DNA from: Kosmotoga olearia TBF 19.5.1
GTDB lineage: Bacteria > Thermotogota > Thermotogae > Petrotogales > Kosmotogaceae
DNA: 64,000 nucleotides
Direction: 5' to 3'
NCBI RefSeq assembly: GCF_000023325.1
Contig: NC_012785.1
Location: 496,001 to 560,000, forward strand
Part shown: positions 33,246 through 47,116 of the stretch, one piece after another
How positions within the stretch are numbered: the stretch's first letter is position 1
Layout: every line of letters starts with the position of its first letter
The notes under the pieces: generated by a model
Database searches by the model: none
What the model was told of the DNA's origin: nothing
Seen by the model: only the letters and a program-made list of their open reading frames with translations
Program-made: the position numbers and the translations under genes

Positions 33246-34251
33246 ATATCAACGCAATACGTAATCATATAGTAGGGACACAGCATGCTGTATAAAATTC
33301 GAGATCCGAGACCCGAGATCCGAGAAGGCTGCTTCGCAGCGGACACGAATCCCTTTGGGATTGGCACGAACTCCTGCGGAGTTGTTTCGAACCACTTCGT
33401 GGTTGTTATAAACTGCTTCGCAGTTGAAAAAATTGACACTTAAAACGATAACTGAGATCCGAGATTCGGTATTGTAGGACACAGCATGCTGTATAAAATT
33501 CGAGATCCGAGACCCGAGAATCCGAGAAATCAAGAACAGTAGATCCTGAATCAAGTTCAGGATGACAGCTTCTGTTTATAAAGGGAGATGCCGGACACAG
33601 CGTCTGCAAGCCTCAGTCTTCGAACGTCGCTCTACCAGCTGACAGCCTCTGCAAGCGACAAATGTTTTCCATCTGCAAAGCCATTCGTCTCAATCTCAAA
33701 GGGATTCGTACCCGCCTAATTTTCATAGCAATTCTTCCATAGCGTGCTTAATTTTACATTTACATACCCGAACTCATTTCTCGAATTCAGTCACTTGACT
33801 TCACTTTGTAACAGTTCTCTGTAATGTGCTATTTTTCTATTTCACACACGTTAGTTTGCTTTCCTTATTGTCGGATCTCTGTTAAATTATATTACGTTTG
33901 TTACCGCGAGATGTTAAACGCTCGTTTTATACATCGTTAAATCGTACTATTTGCATTTTTATTAGTCGCTTTCAGAGCTTAATATATTTGTTACAGACCT
34001 TCGTCGAATCAACCGACCGGTAAAATTTTAGGTAATTCCTATCATTGATTAACTACCCACGCTATTTAGAAATTCTCTAAAATCCTTAACAGAGATCCGA
34101 CAAATCCTTGGTCATTCGACTGTCAACTCGTTTACATTCACAGGGTTTACTGTACCCCTCTCCGGACAACGAATCTATATCTTATCCCTCCTTACAGATT
34201 AACTTTTTAGAAATAATTATTTCTCTCCCTATCAAAAATTCCCAAATTCCC
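33246..34251. repeat. Intergenic repeats and CRISPR leader region (no gene)
   Basis: 33270-33660 repeats the familiar modules: GGACACAGCATGCTGT, heptads of GATCCGAG type, an array (33327-33425), a GATCCTGAA/TTCAGGATGAC hairpin (about 33541-33566) and an AGCTGACAG block. From about 33720 the sequence becomes AT-rich and unique and carries no frame; this is the long leader upstream of the CRISPR array. Confidence 0.7.
33327..33425 (-). repeat. Mini-palindrome array, five units, period 21 bp
   Basis: Starts at 33327, 33348, 33369, 33390 and 33411. Read on the plus strand: gctgc-ttc-gcagc, aatccc-ttt-gggatt, aactcc-tgc-ggagtt, aaccac-ttc-gtggtt and aactgc-ttc-gcagtt. The linkers are gacacg, ggcacg, gtttcg and gttata. 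Minus-strand loops are therefore gaa, aaa, gca, gaa and gaa. Confidence 0.92.
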
Positions 34252-34281
34252 TTGACTTAACGCATTGCTTTTCCTTATAAT
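34252..34281 (+). promoter_or_regulatory. Promoter of the CRISPR array
   Basis: TTGACT (34252-34257), an 18-bp spacer and a perfect TATAAT (34276-34281). Transcription would start about 34288, some 12 bp before the first repeat, giving pre-crRNA on the plus strand and defining the left side as leader. Confidence 0.75.
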
Positions 34282-34299
34282 TTCCTTGTAATATATACT

Positions 34300-34719
34300 G
34301 TTTGGTAAGAACCAATGTGGTATGGAAACTTTGGCAGCGGGGGTGGGAATTGAACCCACTGACCTAGTTTGGTAAGAACCAATGTGGTATGGAAACGTGT
34401 ATGAGCCTTCATCATTGATGAAACTATTTGTGTTTGGTAAGAACCAATGTGGTATGGAAACTCCTTTTTATTTTACGTAAAACTTTATATTCTGACTGGT
34501 TTGGTAAGAACCAATGTGGTATGGAAACTATTTTCGATGTCCGTAAAAGTACTACCAATAAATAGTTTGGTAAGAACCAATGTGGTATGGAAACAACACA
34601 CTACTCACTCCTCGCACGCCGGACATAAAGTTTGGTAAGAACCAATGTGGTATGGAAACTAATGAACCTGTTGAGCTACCCGGGAAAGCGCCTGGTTTGG
34701 TAAGAACCAATGTGGTATG
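34300..34719 (+). CRISPR. CRISPR array, 7 repeats and 6 spacers
   Basis: The 30-bp repeat begins GTTTGGTAAGAACC and ends AATGTGGTATGGAAAC. Repeats start at 34300, 34367, 34432, 34499, 34565, 34630 and 34695. The first six are identical; the last keeps 25 bp (to 34719) and then diverges, marking the distal end. Spacers are 35-37 bp. The leader and promoter are on the left. The GTATGGAAAC end is shared with Thermotoga-type I-B/III repeats served by Cas6. Spacer 1 (34330-34366) is the reverse complement of a tRNA 3' end. Confidence 0.97.
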
Positions 34720-34969
34720 AATGGCCTGTGGCCATGAGGCTTGCGGACGCTGTCAGCTGATGGAGCGACGTTCGAAGACTGAGGCTTACGACGTTGAAGT
34801 AAAAACCAATTATGCAAGCTGGCATAACAGCCTTACTTCTTAGGAGGTACCGAATCCTCGATCTCAGATTTCATCAGCCTTGCAAGCGTCAGCCTCTGCA
34901 AGCGTCAACCTTGTGAGCGTCCGGAGCGCAGCTCCGCACTTCAGCGCATGATCCTTGCGCAAAAAAATT
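34720..34969. repeat. Dispersed repeat joined to the distal CRISPR end
   Basis: From 34720 the sequence matches 3201-3278 with few changes (up to about 34798), then has a segment shared inverted with 29562-29640 (TATGCAAGCTGGCATAACAG-like word), then a block (34868-34945) matching 3350-3425. No gene. It ends at the stop of the minus-strand ATPase. Confidence 0.8.
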
Positions 34970-36361
34970 CTATTCGAACAACTCTTCCAATGTGTAAAGC
35001 CGTATTGTTTCATCATTTTTTGCCCTCTCCAAAAGTTTGTAGGTAAAACCAGACTTTGAGAACAAAACGTATATTTTTTTCTCAGTATTGAAAAGTTCAC
35101 TTTTTTCAACAAGTTTATTCAAATCAGAAATGTCAACTTTTCGATTCTGCCATTTACATTCGCCAAAAAGCATGCCTTCATTTCCTAGGCCAACAATATC
35201 TATTTCTTCCTGCCTCTTTTTGAAAGGGTTATTCCCCCACCATCTTCCAATCTTTTCAAGCCGTACGGTAAATTCTCCCTTAGCGTTTTTTCTTTTTACA
35301 AAATCCGCGCAAACCCTTTCAAATGTCTTTCCAGTATATTCGCTTAATCCAGGTAATATTTTGCTATTCAAAATATATTCACTCATACCGGTTTCTACGA
35401 GCGTACGATTTGGAAAAATGAAGGTATACCAAAATCTGAACAACTCATCTCGTATAAAGTACAATGATTTTTTTGAGTTTTCTTTTTCTGTTACAGGAAT
35501 TTCTTTCCCAACAATCTCTAATTCCATCAGAATCTTTATGTACTTTCCCGTTTTGTCATTCCGCTGCCCAATTTTGTTGGCAATATCGTTGAGTCTGCTC
35601 GCCCCAAATGCAATAGTCTCTATTATTGCATTGTATAAAGCAGGTTCTCTCAACTCCTGTTTTAGAAGAAACCTCGGCTCTTCATATAAATATGCGGATG
35701 TATCCAGAAAGTTGTTCATTATATTTTGCTTTATAGAAAGAGCCTCATCCCATTTCAACAAATACTGAGGAACTCCCCCGAGTATTCCATAAGTAATGAC
35801 TTTTTCTTCAGCTCCTAGTGAGGGGAAAAAATTGGAAGCTTCAAGATAATTGAATGGTTCTATTTTGAATTGCGCTGTTCGTCTCCCGAAAAGAGGACTT
35901 TTACTTCCAAGCACTTCCTTCTCCATAAAGCCTATTGAAGAACCACACAGAGCAATGAATAACTTTGAATTGGCAAATTCATGATCGATCATTCTCTGAA
36001 GTAAAGAAGGAACTTCCGGGCTTGCGTTTACCATGTACGGAAACTCATCTATTACCAACAACAATTGTTCTTTTCTGGCCCTTTCACCTATAAACCTGAA
36101 AACCTTCTCCCAGGACTCAAATGGTGCTATTGTTTCAGATAGCCCAAAATGCTCGAGCACAAATTTCGAAAAACTATCGAGCATAACCTTCTCATTCACT
36201 TCATCACATACGAAAAAAATACTGTTCTTCCCTTCAGAAAACTTTTTTAACAACGTCGTCTTTCCAACACGACGTCTTCCATAAACAACAACCAATTGAA
36301 AATTCCCCTTTTTCCAGAGTCTATCCAGTTTTTCTAATTCCATCCTTCTACCAATAAACAT
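34970..36361 (-). CDS. Archaeal-type ATPase with DUF234 domain
   Basis: A 463-residue P-loop ATPase. It starts MFIGRRMELEKLDRLWKKG, then Walker A VYGRRRVGKTTLLKKF (about 27-42) and Walker B LLLVIDEFPYM (about 98-108). A winged-helix region follows. The C-terminal about 100 residues (KNAKGEFTVRLEKIGRWWG, then EEIDIVGL, GECKW) look like the DUF234 restriction-endonuclease-like fold, with a D...E-x-K pattern. Such genes are common in archaea and Thermotogota, often multicopy; the role is unknown but a mobile or toxin-like behaviour has been suspected for the group. A 36-bp double-dyad motif lies 18 bp upstream of the start. Confidence 0.85.
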   Translation of the reverse strand: MFIGRRMELEKLDRLWKKGNFQLVVVYGRRRVGKTTLLKKFSEGKNSIFFVCDEVNEKVMLDSFSKFVLEHFGLSETIAPFESWEKVFRFIGERARKEQLLLVIDEFPYMVNASPEVPSLLQRMIDHEFANSKLFIALCGSSIGFMEKEVLGSKSPLFGRRTAQFKIEPFNYLEASNFFPSLGAEEKVITYGILGGVPQYLLKWDEALSIKQNIMNNFLDTSAYLYEEPRFLLKQELREPALYNAIIETIAFGASRLNDIANKIGQRNDKTGKYIKILMELEIVGKEIPVTEKENSKKSLYFIRDELFRFWYTFIFPNRTLVETGMSEYILNSKILPGLSEYTGKTFERVCADFVKRKNAKGEFTVRLEKIGRWWGNNPFKKRQEEIDIVGLGNEGMLFGECKWQNRKVDISDLNKLVEKSELFNTEKKIYVLFSKSGFTYKLLERAKNDETIRLYTLEELFE

Positions 36362-36379
36362 AGAACCACCTCGAATATT

Positions 36380-36415
36380 ATTAACTCTAAAGTTAATAAC
36401 TTACGAGTTAATTAT
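36380..36415. promoter_or_regulatory. 36-bp double-dyad motif, copy 2
   Basis: Identical to 29283-29318 except one base (T for C in the second dyad). It sits directly before the DUF234 ATPase gene, whose start is at 36361. Position and symmetry suggest an operator or the end of a mobile unit. Confidence 0.6.
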
Positions 36416-36698
36416 ACTACACTTTCACCTCAAACGCTAAATTTATTTGATGTTCCTGACTCCCCAGATCCGATTTTTATCTAAAATCCTGTCTCCAACA
36501 TCAAATCTCGCTCTTTTGCATTTTACGCCGCAGGCCCTCCAGCAAGACCGGACTTATTCGCTACACAGCAGCTATCGGATCTCTGACAGAAATTCAGTTG
36601 TTAGTTACTAGTTGTTAGTTCCTGGTTCTTGGATTTTCTATATCCTAAACCCGATTTTTATCTAAACTCTAATCTCCAACATCACCTACTATGTCAAG
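36416..36698. repeat. Intergenic repeat mosaic next to the IS110 element
   Basis: Contains two copies of the CTCCAACATC word with the preceding ATTTTTATCTAAA (about 36475-36513 and 36653-36682), and a heptad run at 36596-36630: agttgtt, agttact, agttgtt, agttcct, ggttctt. The second copy breaks off at about 36682, probably the edge of the IS110 insertion. Confidence 0.65.
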
Positions 36699-37991
36699 TC
36701 AAGGAGACAGACTACCTGAAACTGTTCCCAAATGGCAGTTGGTTTGAGCAACAGAGACAGGCAGGGATAACTTTTCTTTCGTCATTTTTTTAGTCCCCGG
36801 TATGCTATTTCTTGTTGTATAATTTAACCGAGGACTCTTGTTCCCACGTGAGGAAAGGAAGAGTTCCTCATCGTAGGCTTTTAGGTTTCTTAGCATGGCG
36901 AAGGCTATCTTGACGAGGATGTTCGCCAATGCTCTGAGGGCAAGAGATGGTTTCTTGCCCTCTTTATTTGTCTTCTTGTCATAGTAGCCTTTCATCCATG
37001 CTCCGCATTTCTTCGCGTTTATCGCCATCATATGGAGAATGCCTCTGAGTTTCTTGTCACAGTTTTTCCTCATCCTGCACATGCGAAAATTACCACTCTG
37101 GGATACTATTGGCATAGTTCCACAATACTTCTGGAAATCCCTGTAATTTTTGAATTCGTGTGTAAGAAATGCTGTTACCAATGCTACTCCTGTGGCTACT
37201 CCAACACCCGGGAGCGTCAGTATTATGTTGTATTTCGATTTACGTAGTTCTTTCTCCATCTCTTTTGTTATTTTCTTTTTCTCTCTTTTTGCTTCCAGAA
37301 GTTGTGTGGCAACATTTGCGATCATGTCCCTGGTGTATTTCGACATGCCCCAATCAATGGCTTTTTCCCTGAGTTCTTTGACCTTTCTTTTCAATGAGGA
37401 TGTGTAGCGTAGATGATTCGCTTTGAAATGTCTATTTATCTCCTTGTCAGAAATCTTCCTGAGTTCGGTTACATCCGGGCATATGGTGAGCAGGAATATC
37501 CTCCCGTCACAATCTGTCCAAGAATTACCCATCACCCTAGCATATTCAGGGAAATAATTATGCAGTTCGTTTTGAAGTTTGTTCTTAAGCCTCGAGGCCA
37601 TGTCGGTATAGTACCTGTAATGCCTCAACAATTCCCTGAAAAGCATGCCAAGTTCGTCATGTGTTGCCTTAATACAATATTCCGGGTGTTCTTTGTAGGT
37701 AAGGGCAATACACCTGGCATCCGTTGAATCAGTCTTCACACCATTTGAATGATAGCCTCTGGCTTCCTTTGACCTTTTCGGTGGCAGGAGATAAACCTCT
37801 TTCCCTCTGGATAGCAAGAAATCTCCCAAGCGATTAAAACTCTCTTCAATGACGAAAACAGCGTCTTTTGATACCCTTTTCAACAGTTTCTCATATCCCG
37901 CTATACCATCTTTGATCTTAAAAACCTTATCCTGTTCGATAGAATAGCAGGTGTGAAAATTCCACGACCAGTCAATTCCCACAATATCCAT
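36699..37991 (-). CDS. IS110-family transposase
   Basis: About 430 residues from the ATG at 37991, which has GGAGG upstream; a longer start at 38012 is less likely. The N-terminal DIVGIDWSWNFHTCYSIEQ is the RuvC-like DEDD domain, with further acidic residues in VFVIEES and DSTDARCIA. The C-terminal transposase_20 domain holds ILTLPGVGVATGVALVTAF and the Ser-containing MPIVSQSGNF region. IS110 enzymes act as RNA-guided recombinases using a bridge RNA from the element's noncoding end. The frame is intact, so the element may be active. Confidence 0.92.
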   Translation of the reverse strand: MDIVGIDWSWNFHTCYSIEQDKVFKIKDGIAGYEKLLKRVSKDAVFVIEESFNRLGDFLLSRGKEVYLLPPKRSKEARGYHSNGVKTDSTDARCIALTYKEHPEYCIKATHDELGMLFRELLRHYRYYTDMASRLKNKLQNELHNYFPEYARVMGNSWTDCDGRIFLLTICPDVTELRKISDKEINRHFKANHLRYTSSLKRKVKELREKAIDWGMSKYTRDMIANVATQLLEAKREKKKITKEMEKELRKSKYNIILTLPGVGVATGVALVTAFLTHEFKNYRDFQKYCGTMPIVSQSGNFRMCRMRKNCDKKLRGILHMMAINAKKCGAWMKGYYDKKTNKEGKKPSLALRALANILVKIAFAMLRNLKAYDEELFLSSRGNKSPRLNYTTRNSIPGTKKMTKEKLSLPVSVAQTNCHLGTVSGSLSP

Positions 37992-38185
37992 ACTGATTCC
38001 TCCAAAAAACATTGTGCAGTCAATGAGTACAGGTTAATCGATGTAGCGTTCCTGGGTTTCCCCGGATATCCTACTATTGATCCTCTAGTACTCCCAGGAT
38101 GGAAGAGGGAGTGTGAGAAGCAGTCGCTCTTATGGCGGATCGGTTCTCTGTTCCTCTCTTCCTCCTGACTGCCTCCTTTATTTTA
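37992..38185 (-). ncRNA. Candidate IS110 bridge-RNA region (5' noncoding end)
   Basis: About 190 bp without a frame lie upstream of the transposase and stop where the dispersed TCTCGG repeat begins (about 38190). This is the place and size of the bridge RNA in IS110 elements. It can form hairpins, for example around CTGGGAGTACTAGAGGATC and the nearby GGATATCCGGGG. The exact element ends are not visible because IS110 lacks inverted repeats. Confidence 0.5.
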
Positions 38186-38221
38186 CTCCTACATCGGTTC
38201 TCGGACTCTCGGTTCTCGTCT

Positions 38222-38775
38222 TTAAAAACGTCCCCCACCAGATTCCGAAAAGAATTTCACGAGTTCTTCGAAGGTGTGTTCTTGTAGCAACAGGCTAACG
38301 CGTTTCCAGGCGGTAAAACTGTACTTCTGATAGGAATAGAAATCAAGTTTTGAAGGCTCCACGGTTTCGATATCAGCAAGTTCTTTTATATTAGCTCCCA
38401 TCCATTCACAAGTTACAATGCACACCAATCCCTCTTCTACCCAGTAAGGAAATCCATATTTTCTAAAGGCAATGTGAGATAATTCGTGAGCAATAGATCT
38501 TATAGGATCGTAATTAAGAGACAGGGGCTGCATGAAAATCGTATCGTCTCTAACACCCGCCAGAACCCAGTACGGTAAACCAGATAAACGGCAGAACTCA
38601 CCGGTACTATCGGCAACTATTACCGTATAAACAGTTTCAGTGGCTTTCTCACCAGTCAAGCACTCAAGCCGGTAACGATAATCTTCAAGTCCATTGTCGT
38701 ACCAGGAAACGGTGGTGACCCGATAACCCAGGCCAACCACCGATATAACTAACACAACAAGTACAAAGACCTTTT

Positions 38776-38779
<4 letters not shown>
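38222..38779 (-). CDS. Secreted metallopeptidase-like protein of the A2M operon
   Basis: A 185-residue exported protein. Signal peptide MKKVFVLVVLVISVVGLG. The zinc motif is HELSH at residues 98-102, followed by WVEEGL with Glu at 115-116, the H-E-x-x-H...E spacing of gluzincins (peptidase MA-like). It is small for a peptidase, so this is a minimal catalytic core or an inactive relative. It overlaps the upstream alpha-2-macroglobulin gene by 4 bp, so the two are translated together. A peptidase beside a peptidase trap is unusual; a maturation or clearance role would be speculation. Confidence 0.7.
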
Positions 38780-44543
<5,764 letters not shown>

Positions 44544-45716
44544 TCAAAACGGCTCCAAATTGAACGTTACAACCTTAGGCAGGTCCTGCCCTCTATAATC
44601 TTCAAAAACCTGTACCCTACCGGCTTCTATCATTTCTTTGAAGCTGGTAAATCCGGATATTATCGAGGAGAGACAGCTTACATCACACTCTATATCAGGG
44701 GATTTTGTTGATCTTGATATTCTCAAGAAACCTCCCTCTGCCTTGATTTCAAAGTTTCCGGTGTTCTCTTCAGAGAATTTGTCGTTGACTGAAACAATTA
44801 GTGGTTCCAGTTCAAAATCAACAGACAATCCATCCAGCTTTTCCACGGAGACTATCCTTATCATTCCTGCATTGCCAATTTTTTCTTCTGAAGGTTGATC
44901 GGAGAGATAAGGCCAGAGAAGAAAATCTTCCGGAAGGACCATCCTGAGTTTTGTAACTTGCAGAGATAATCTCTTCAGATAATTCAGCATTGTTTCTTTG
45001 GTTTCGTTGTCGTTGTAAATGAAGTCTTTCACGGTTACAATAGATTCAAACATTGCTTCACCACTTGAAAGGTAGAGTGCCATCATTCCAACTATTTTGC
45101 CATCTCTTTCAAACTTCACGACACCATTAGCTGCCTCGTTGTTGGAAAGCTCAAGATGCCTTTTCCAGTGAGGGTCATCCCTCAAAGCCAGGTTGTATTC
45201 CCTCCTCGCATGCTCGTTGTAAAACTCTTTACAGACTTCATCTGGAAATTTCAGATACTCCGCGGTAATTGAAGGATTTTCCTTTGCTATTAATGAGCCT
45301 GGACTAAGAAGAACAAGCTTCTTCCTGAAGAACAACTCCCAGCCATATTTTCGGTAAAAACTGACATTGAAAGGATGTAGCATGGAGACGACCATGCCTT
45401 TATCGCGCATCGTTTCAATAGACTTTTCAAGCATAAAACGAATTGTTCCCTTCCCTCTGTAATCAGGCCTTGAACAGATCTTGCTGATTCCTCCCATAGA
45501 AACCATCGAGTTTCGGAATCGCATCTGATAAGGATAGAGCAAATGTGCCGCAACGAGTTTTTTAGAGTCATATACGCCAAACATCTCAACCCCGCTAACC
45601 AGGGCTGTTCTTATGTACTTTCTAAGGAATTCATGTTTTGATTTTTCCACTACAAAAGAAAACTTAGCTATTTCCATTAAGGCTTCTACATCTTCACTTT
45701 TCCGGTATTCATACAT
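44544..45716 (-). CDS. Eis-like GNAT acetyltransferase, copy 1
   Basis: A 390-residue acetyltransferase of the Eis type: N-terminal GNAT domain with the acetyl-CoA loop RPDYRGKGTIRFM (about 84-96), a second degenerate GNAT domain, and an SCP2-like C-terminal part. FYRKYGWELFFRK is the usual Eis-family segment. Eis relatives acetylate aminoglycosides or other amines; the substrate here is unknown. It is nearly identical to the gene at 48438-49610 from about residue 83 onward, but only partly similar over residues 8-80. That pattern suggests gene conversion after duplication. The 45 bp upstream are also the same in both copies. Confidence 0.85.
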   Translation of the reverse strand: MYEYRKSEDVEALMEIAKFSFVVEKSKHEFLRKYIRTALVSGVEMFGVYDSKKLVAAHLLYPYQMRFRNSMVSMGGISKICSRPDYRGKGTIRFMLEKSIETMRDKGMVVSMLHPFNVSFYRKYGWELFFRKKLVLLSPGSLIAKENPSITAEYLKFPDEVCKEFYNEHARREYNLALRDDPHWKRHLELSNNEAANGVVKFERDGKIVGMMALYLSSGEAMFESIVTVKDFIYNDNETKETMLNYLKRLSLQVTKLRMVLPEDFLLWPYLSDQPSEEKIGNAGMIRIVSVEKLDGLSVDFELEPLIVSVNDKFSEENTGNFEIKAEGGFLRISRSTKSPDIECDVSCLSSIISGFTSFKEMIEAGRVQVFEDYRGQDLPKVVTFNLEPF

Positions 45717-45868
45717 TTTATTCCTCCTCGAAAATCGTTGTGGGTTGTGCGTTGTAGGTTGTACGTAAAAAACGAGATCCGAGATCCCGAGATCCGGGAT
45801 TAAAAATCAAAAGCGAGAATGGATGTTGGAGATTAGAGTTTAGATAAAGATCGGGTCAAAGAGTGTGT
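45717..45868. repeat. Heptad and dispersed repeats between genes
   Basis: ttgtggg, ttgtgcg, ttgtagg and ttgtacg run as four perfect heptads at 45738-45765. GATCCGAG-type heptads follow, then an inverted copy of the CTCGCTTTTGATTTTT...CTCCAACATCC word at about 45805-45835. No gene. Confidence 0.75.
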
Positions 45869-47116
45869 TCAAACCACGGCAAAACCTCTTACATCTTCTT
45901 CCAACCTTGCCGGAAATACTCCAATGCCCGGGATTTCAACTTTGTCCCCATTTTGTACCGGTTTCTCCGGTAGATAAAAGACAACCTCGGAAAAAGTAAA
46001 GCTTTTCTCTATTCTCTTGACCATACTCTTTTGCTTTAGAAAAACTGGAACTCCCTTGAATTGCGTGGCAAAGAAATACTTGTTTATAATATAGTCTTCT
46101 TTCCATAGAATGTTCATAGGATCCATACCCATCAAAGGAAAAATCCCTTTCAACGTTATCCTGTATCCCGCTGAATTTTCAAAATTTCTGAATTCTTCAT
46201 CTATATATTTTCTGTGTTTATCTAAGATATACCCGGCATTTTCCAAAACTTCTGATGGAACTGAATCTTCTGAAAAGTTATTAAAGGATAATCCGGAAAG
46301 TTTTTTCAGGAAATCGTAGATGTACTCTCCCGATTCCATATAATCCTTTTGCCAGCCTGCCTGAAACCTGTCAAGTAGGAATGCAAGGCACATCCCCGGC
46401 GCGTAGCAGCTCAATCTAAAACTTGAGAGAGAAGCTGGAAATTCAGACATCCCGTTCGCTTGATAAGCGATAGCGTACTTCAAAGGAATAGAACCAAAGT
46501 CACTGTAAGCTTTTGTTTCCACATATACAGCGACTCCTTCTACACTTTCTTGTGCTAACTCGTAATTCAACGCATCACCTATAAGTTTTCTTCTAAATTC
46601 CCTGATTGCTATAAAAGACGATAGCCTTTCTTCAAACTCTCTCTTCTCATCTGCAAATGTTGCCCTCAGTAGCTCTCTTCTCTCAAGAAACCTCACTGCA
46701 AGGTTCATTGGGGTAAAGGGATAATCGAGAACCTGGAGATCATTTGCCCAGCGTTTTTCTCCAACAGATTTTTGATATCCGTGAAAACCCTCATGAAAAA
46801 TTAAAGAGAGAAACCTCTCGAAAGAGACAGTAGGTGATATGGTTGTAAGATCCCATATGGCGACCTGCTGCCCTTCAAGATCTTTAGCGGTGTTTCCATA
46901 GAACCTTTCATCTTTTTTTCCAATAAGAATTCCGTCGCTTTCCTCAAAACCTGCAGGCTTTCCTGGATAACCAACCAAAAATATCTTCTCATCGTTATAC
47001 AACGCTACCGGCAGCTTCGGATAATCAAACCAGTACTTTTTCCTAATACCCTCATCTTCTATTATTTTATTTATCCGCTTTAAGGTTTCAATAATCTTTT
47101 CTTCATTATTTATCAT
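45869..47116 (-). CDS. HExxH protein, putative zinc peptidase A
   Basis: A 415-residue protein without a signal peptide. FLSLIFHEGFHGYQKSVGEKRW contains HEGFH, an HExxH zinc motif, at about residues 109-113, followed by helical sequence with several acidic residues (FLERRELLRATFADEKREFEE) that could give the third ligand. I do not recognise the family. It overlaps the start of the neighbouring HExxH gene by 4 bp. The pair is enclosed by two copies of an acetyltransferase gene. The proteins share the helix-HExxH layout but little other sequence, so ancient duplication is possible. Confidence 0.65.
   Translation of the reverse strand: MINNEEKIIETLKRINKIIEDEGIRKKYWFDYPKLPVALYNDEKIFLVGYPGKPAGFEESDGILIGKKDERFYGNTAKDLEGQQVAIWDLTTISPTVSFERFLSLIFHEGFHGYQKSVGEKRWANDLQVLDYPFTPMNLAVRFLERRELLRATFADEKREFEERLSSFIAIREFRRKLIGDALNYELAQESVEGVAVYVETKAYSDFGSIPLKYAIAYQANGMSEFPASLSSFRLSCYAPGMCLAFLLDRFQAGWQKDYMESGEYIYDFLKKLSGLSFNNFSEDSVPSEVLENAGYILDKHRKYIDEEFRNFENSAGYRITLKGIFPLMGMDPMNILWKEDYIINKYFFATQFKGVPVFLKQKSMVKRIEKSFTFSEVVFYLPEKPVQNGDKVEIPGIGVFPARLEEDVRGFAVV

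Noticed and set aside
34660-34694. Spacer 6 as a second tRNA-derived spacer
   Set aside because: Its reverse complement contains TAGCTCAACAGGT, which resembles a tRNA D-arm, but the closing D-stem GAGC is absent and the acceptor does not fit. Too weak to claim.
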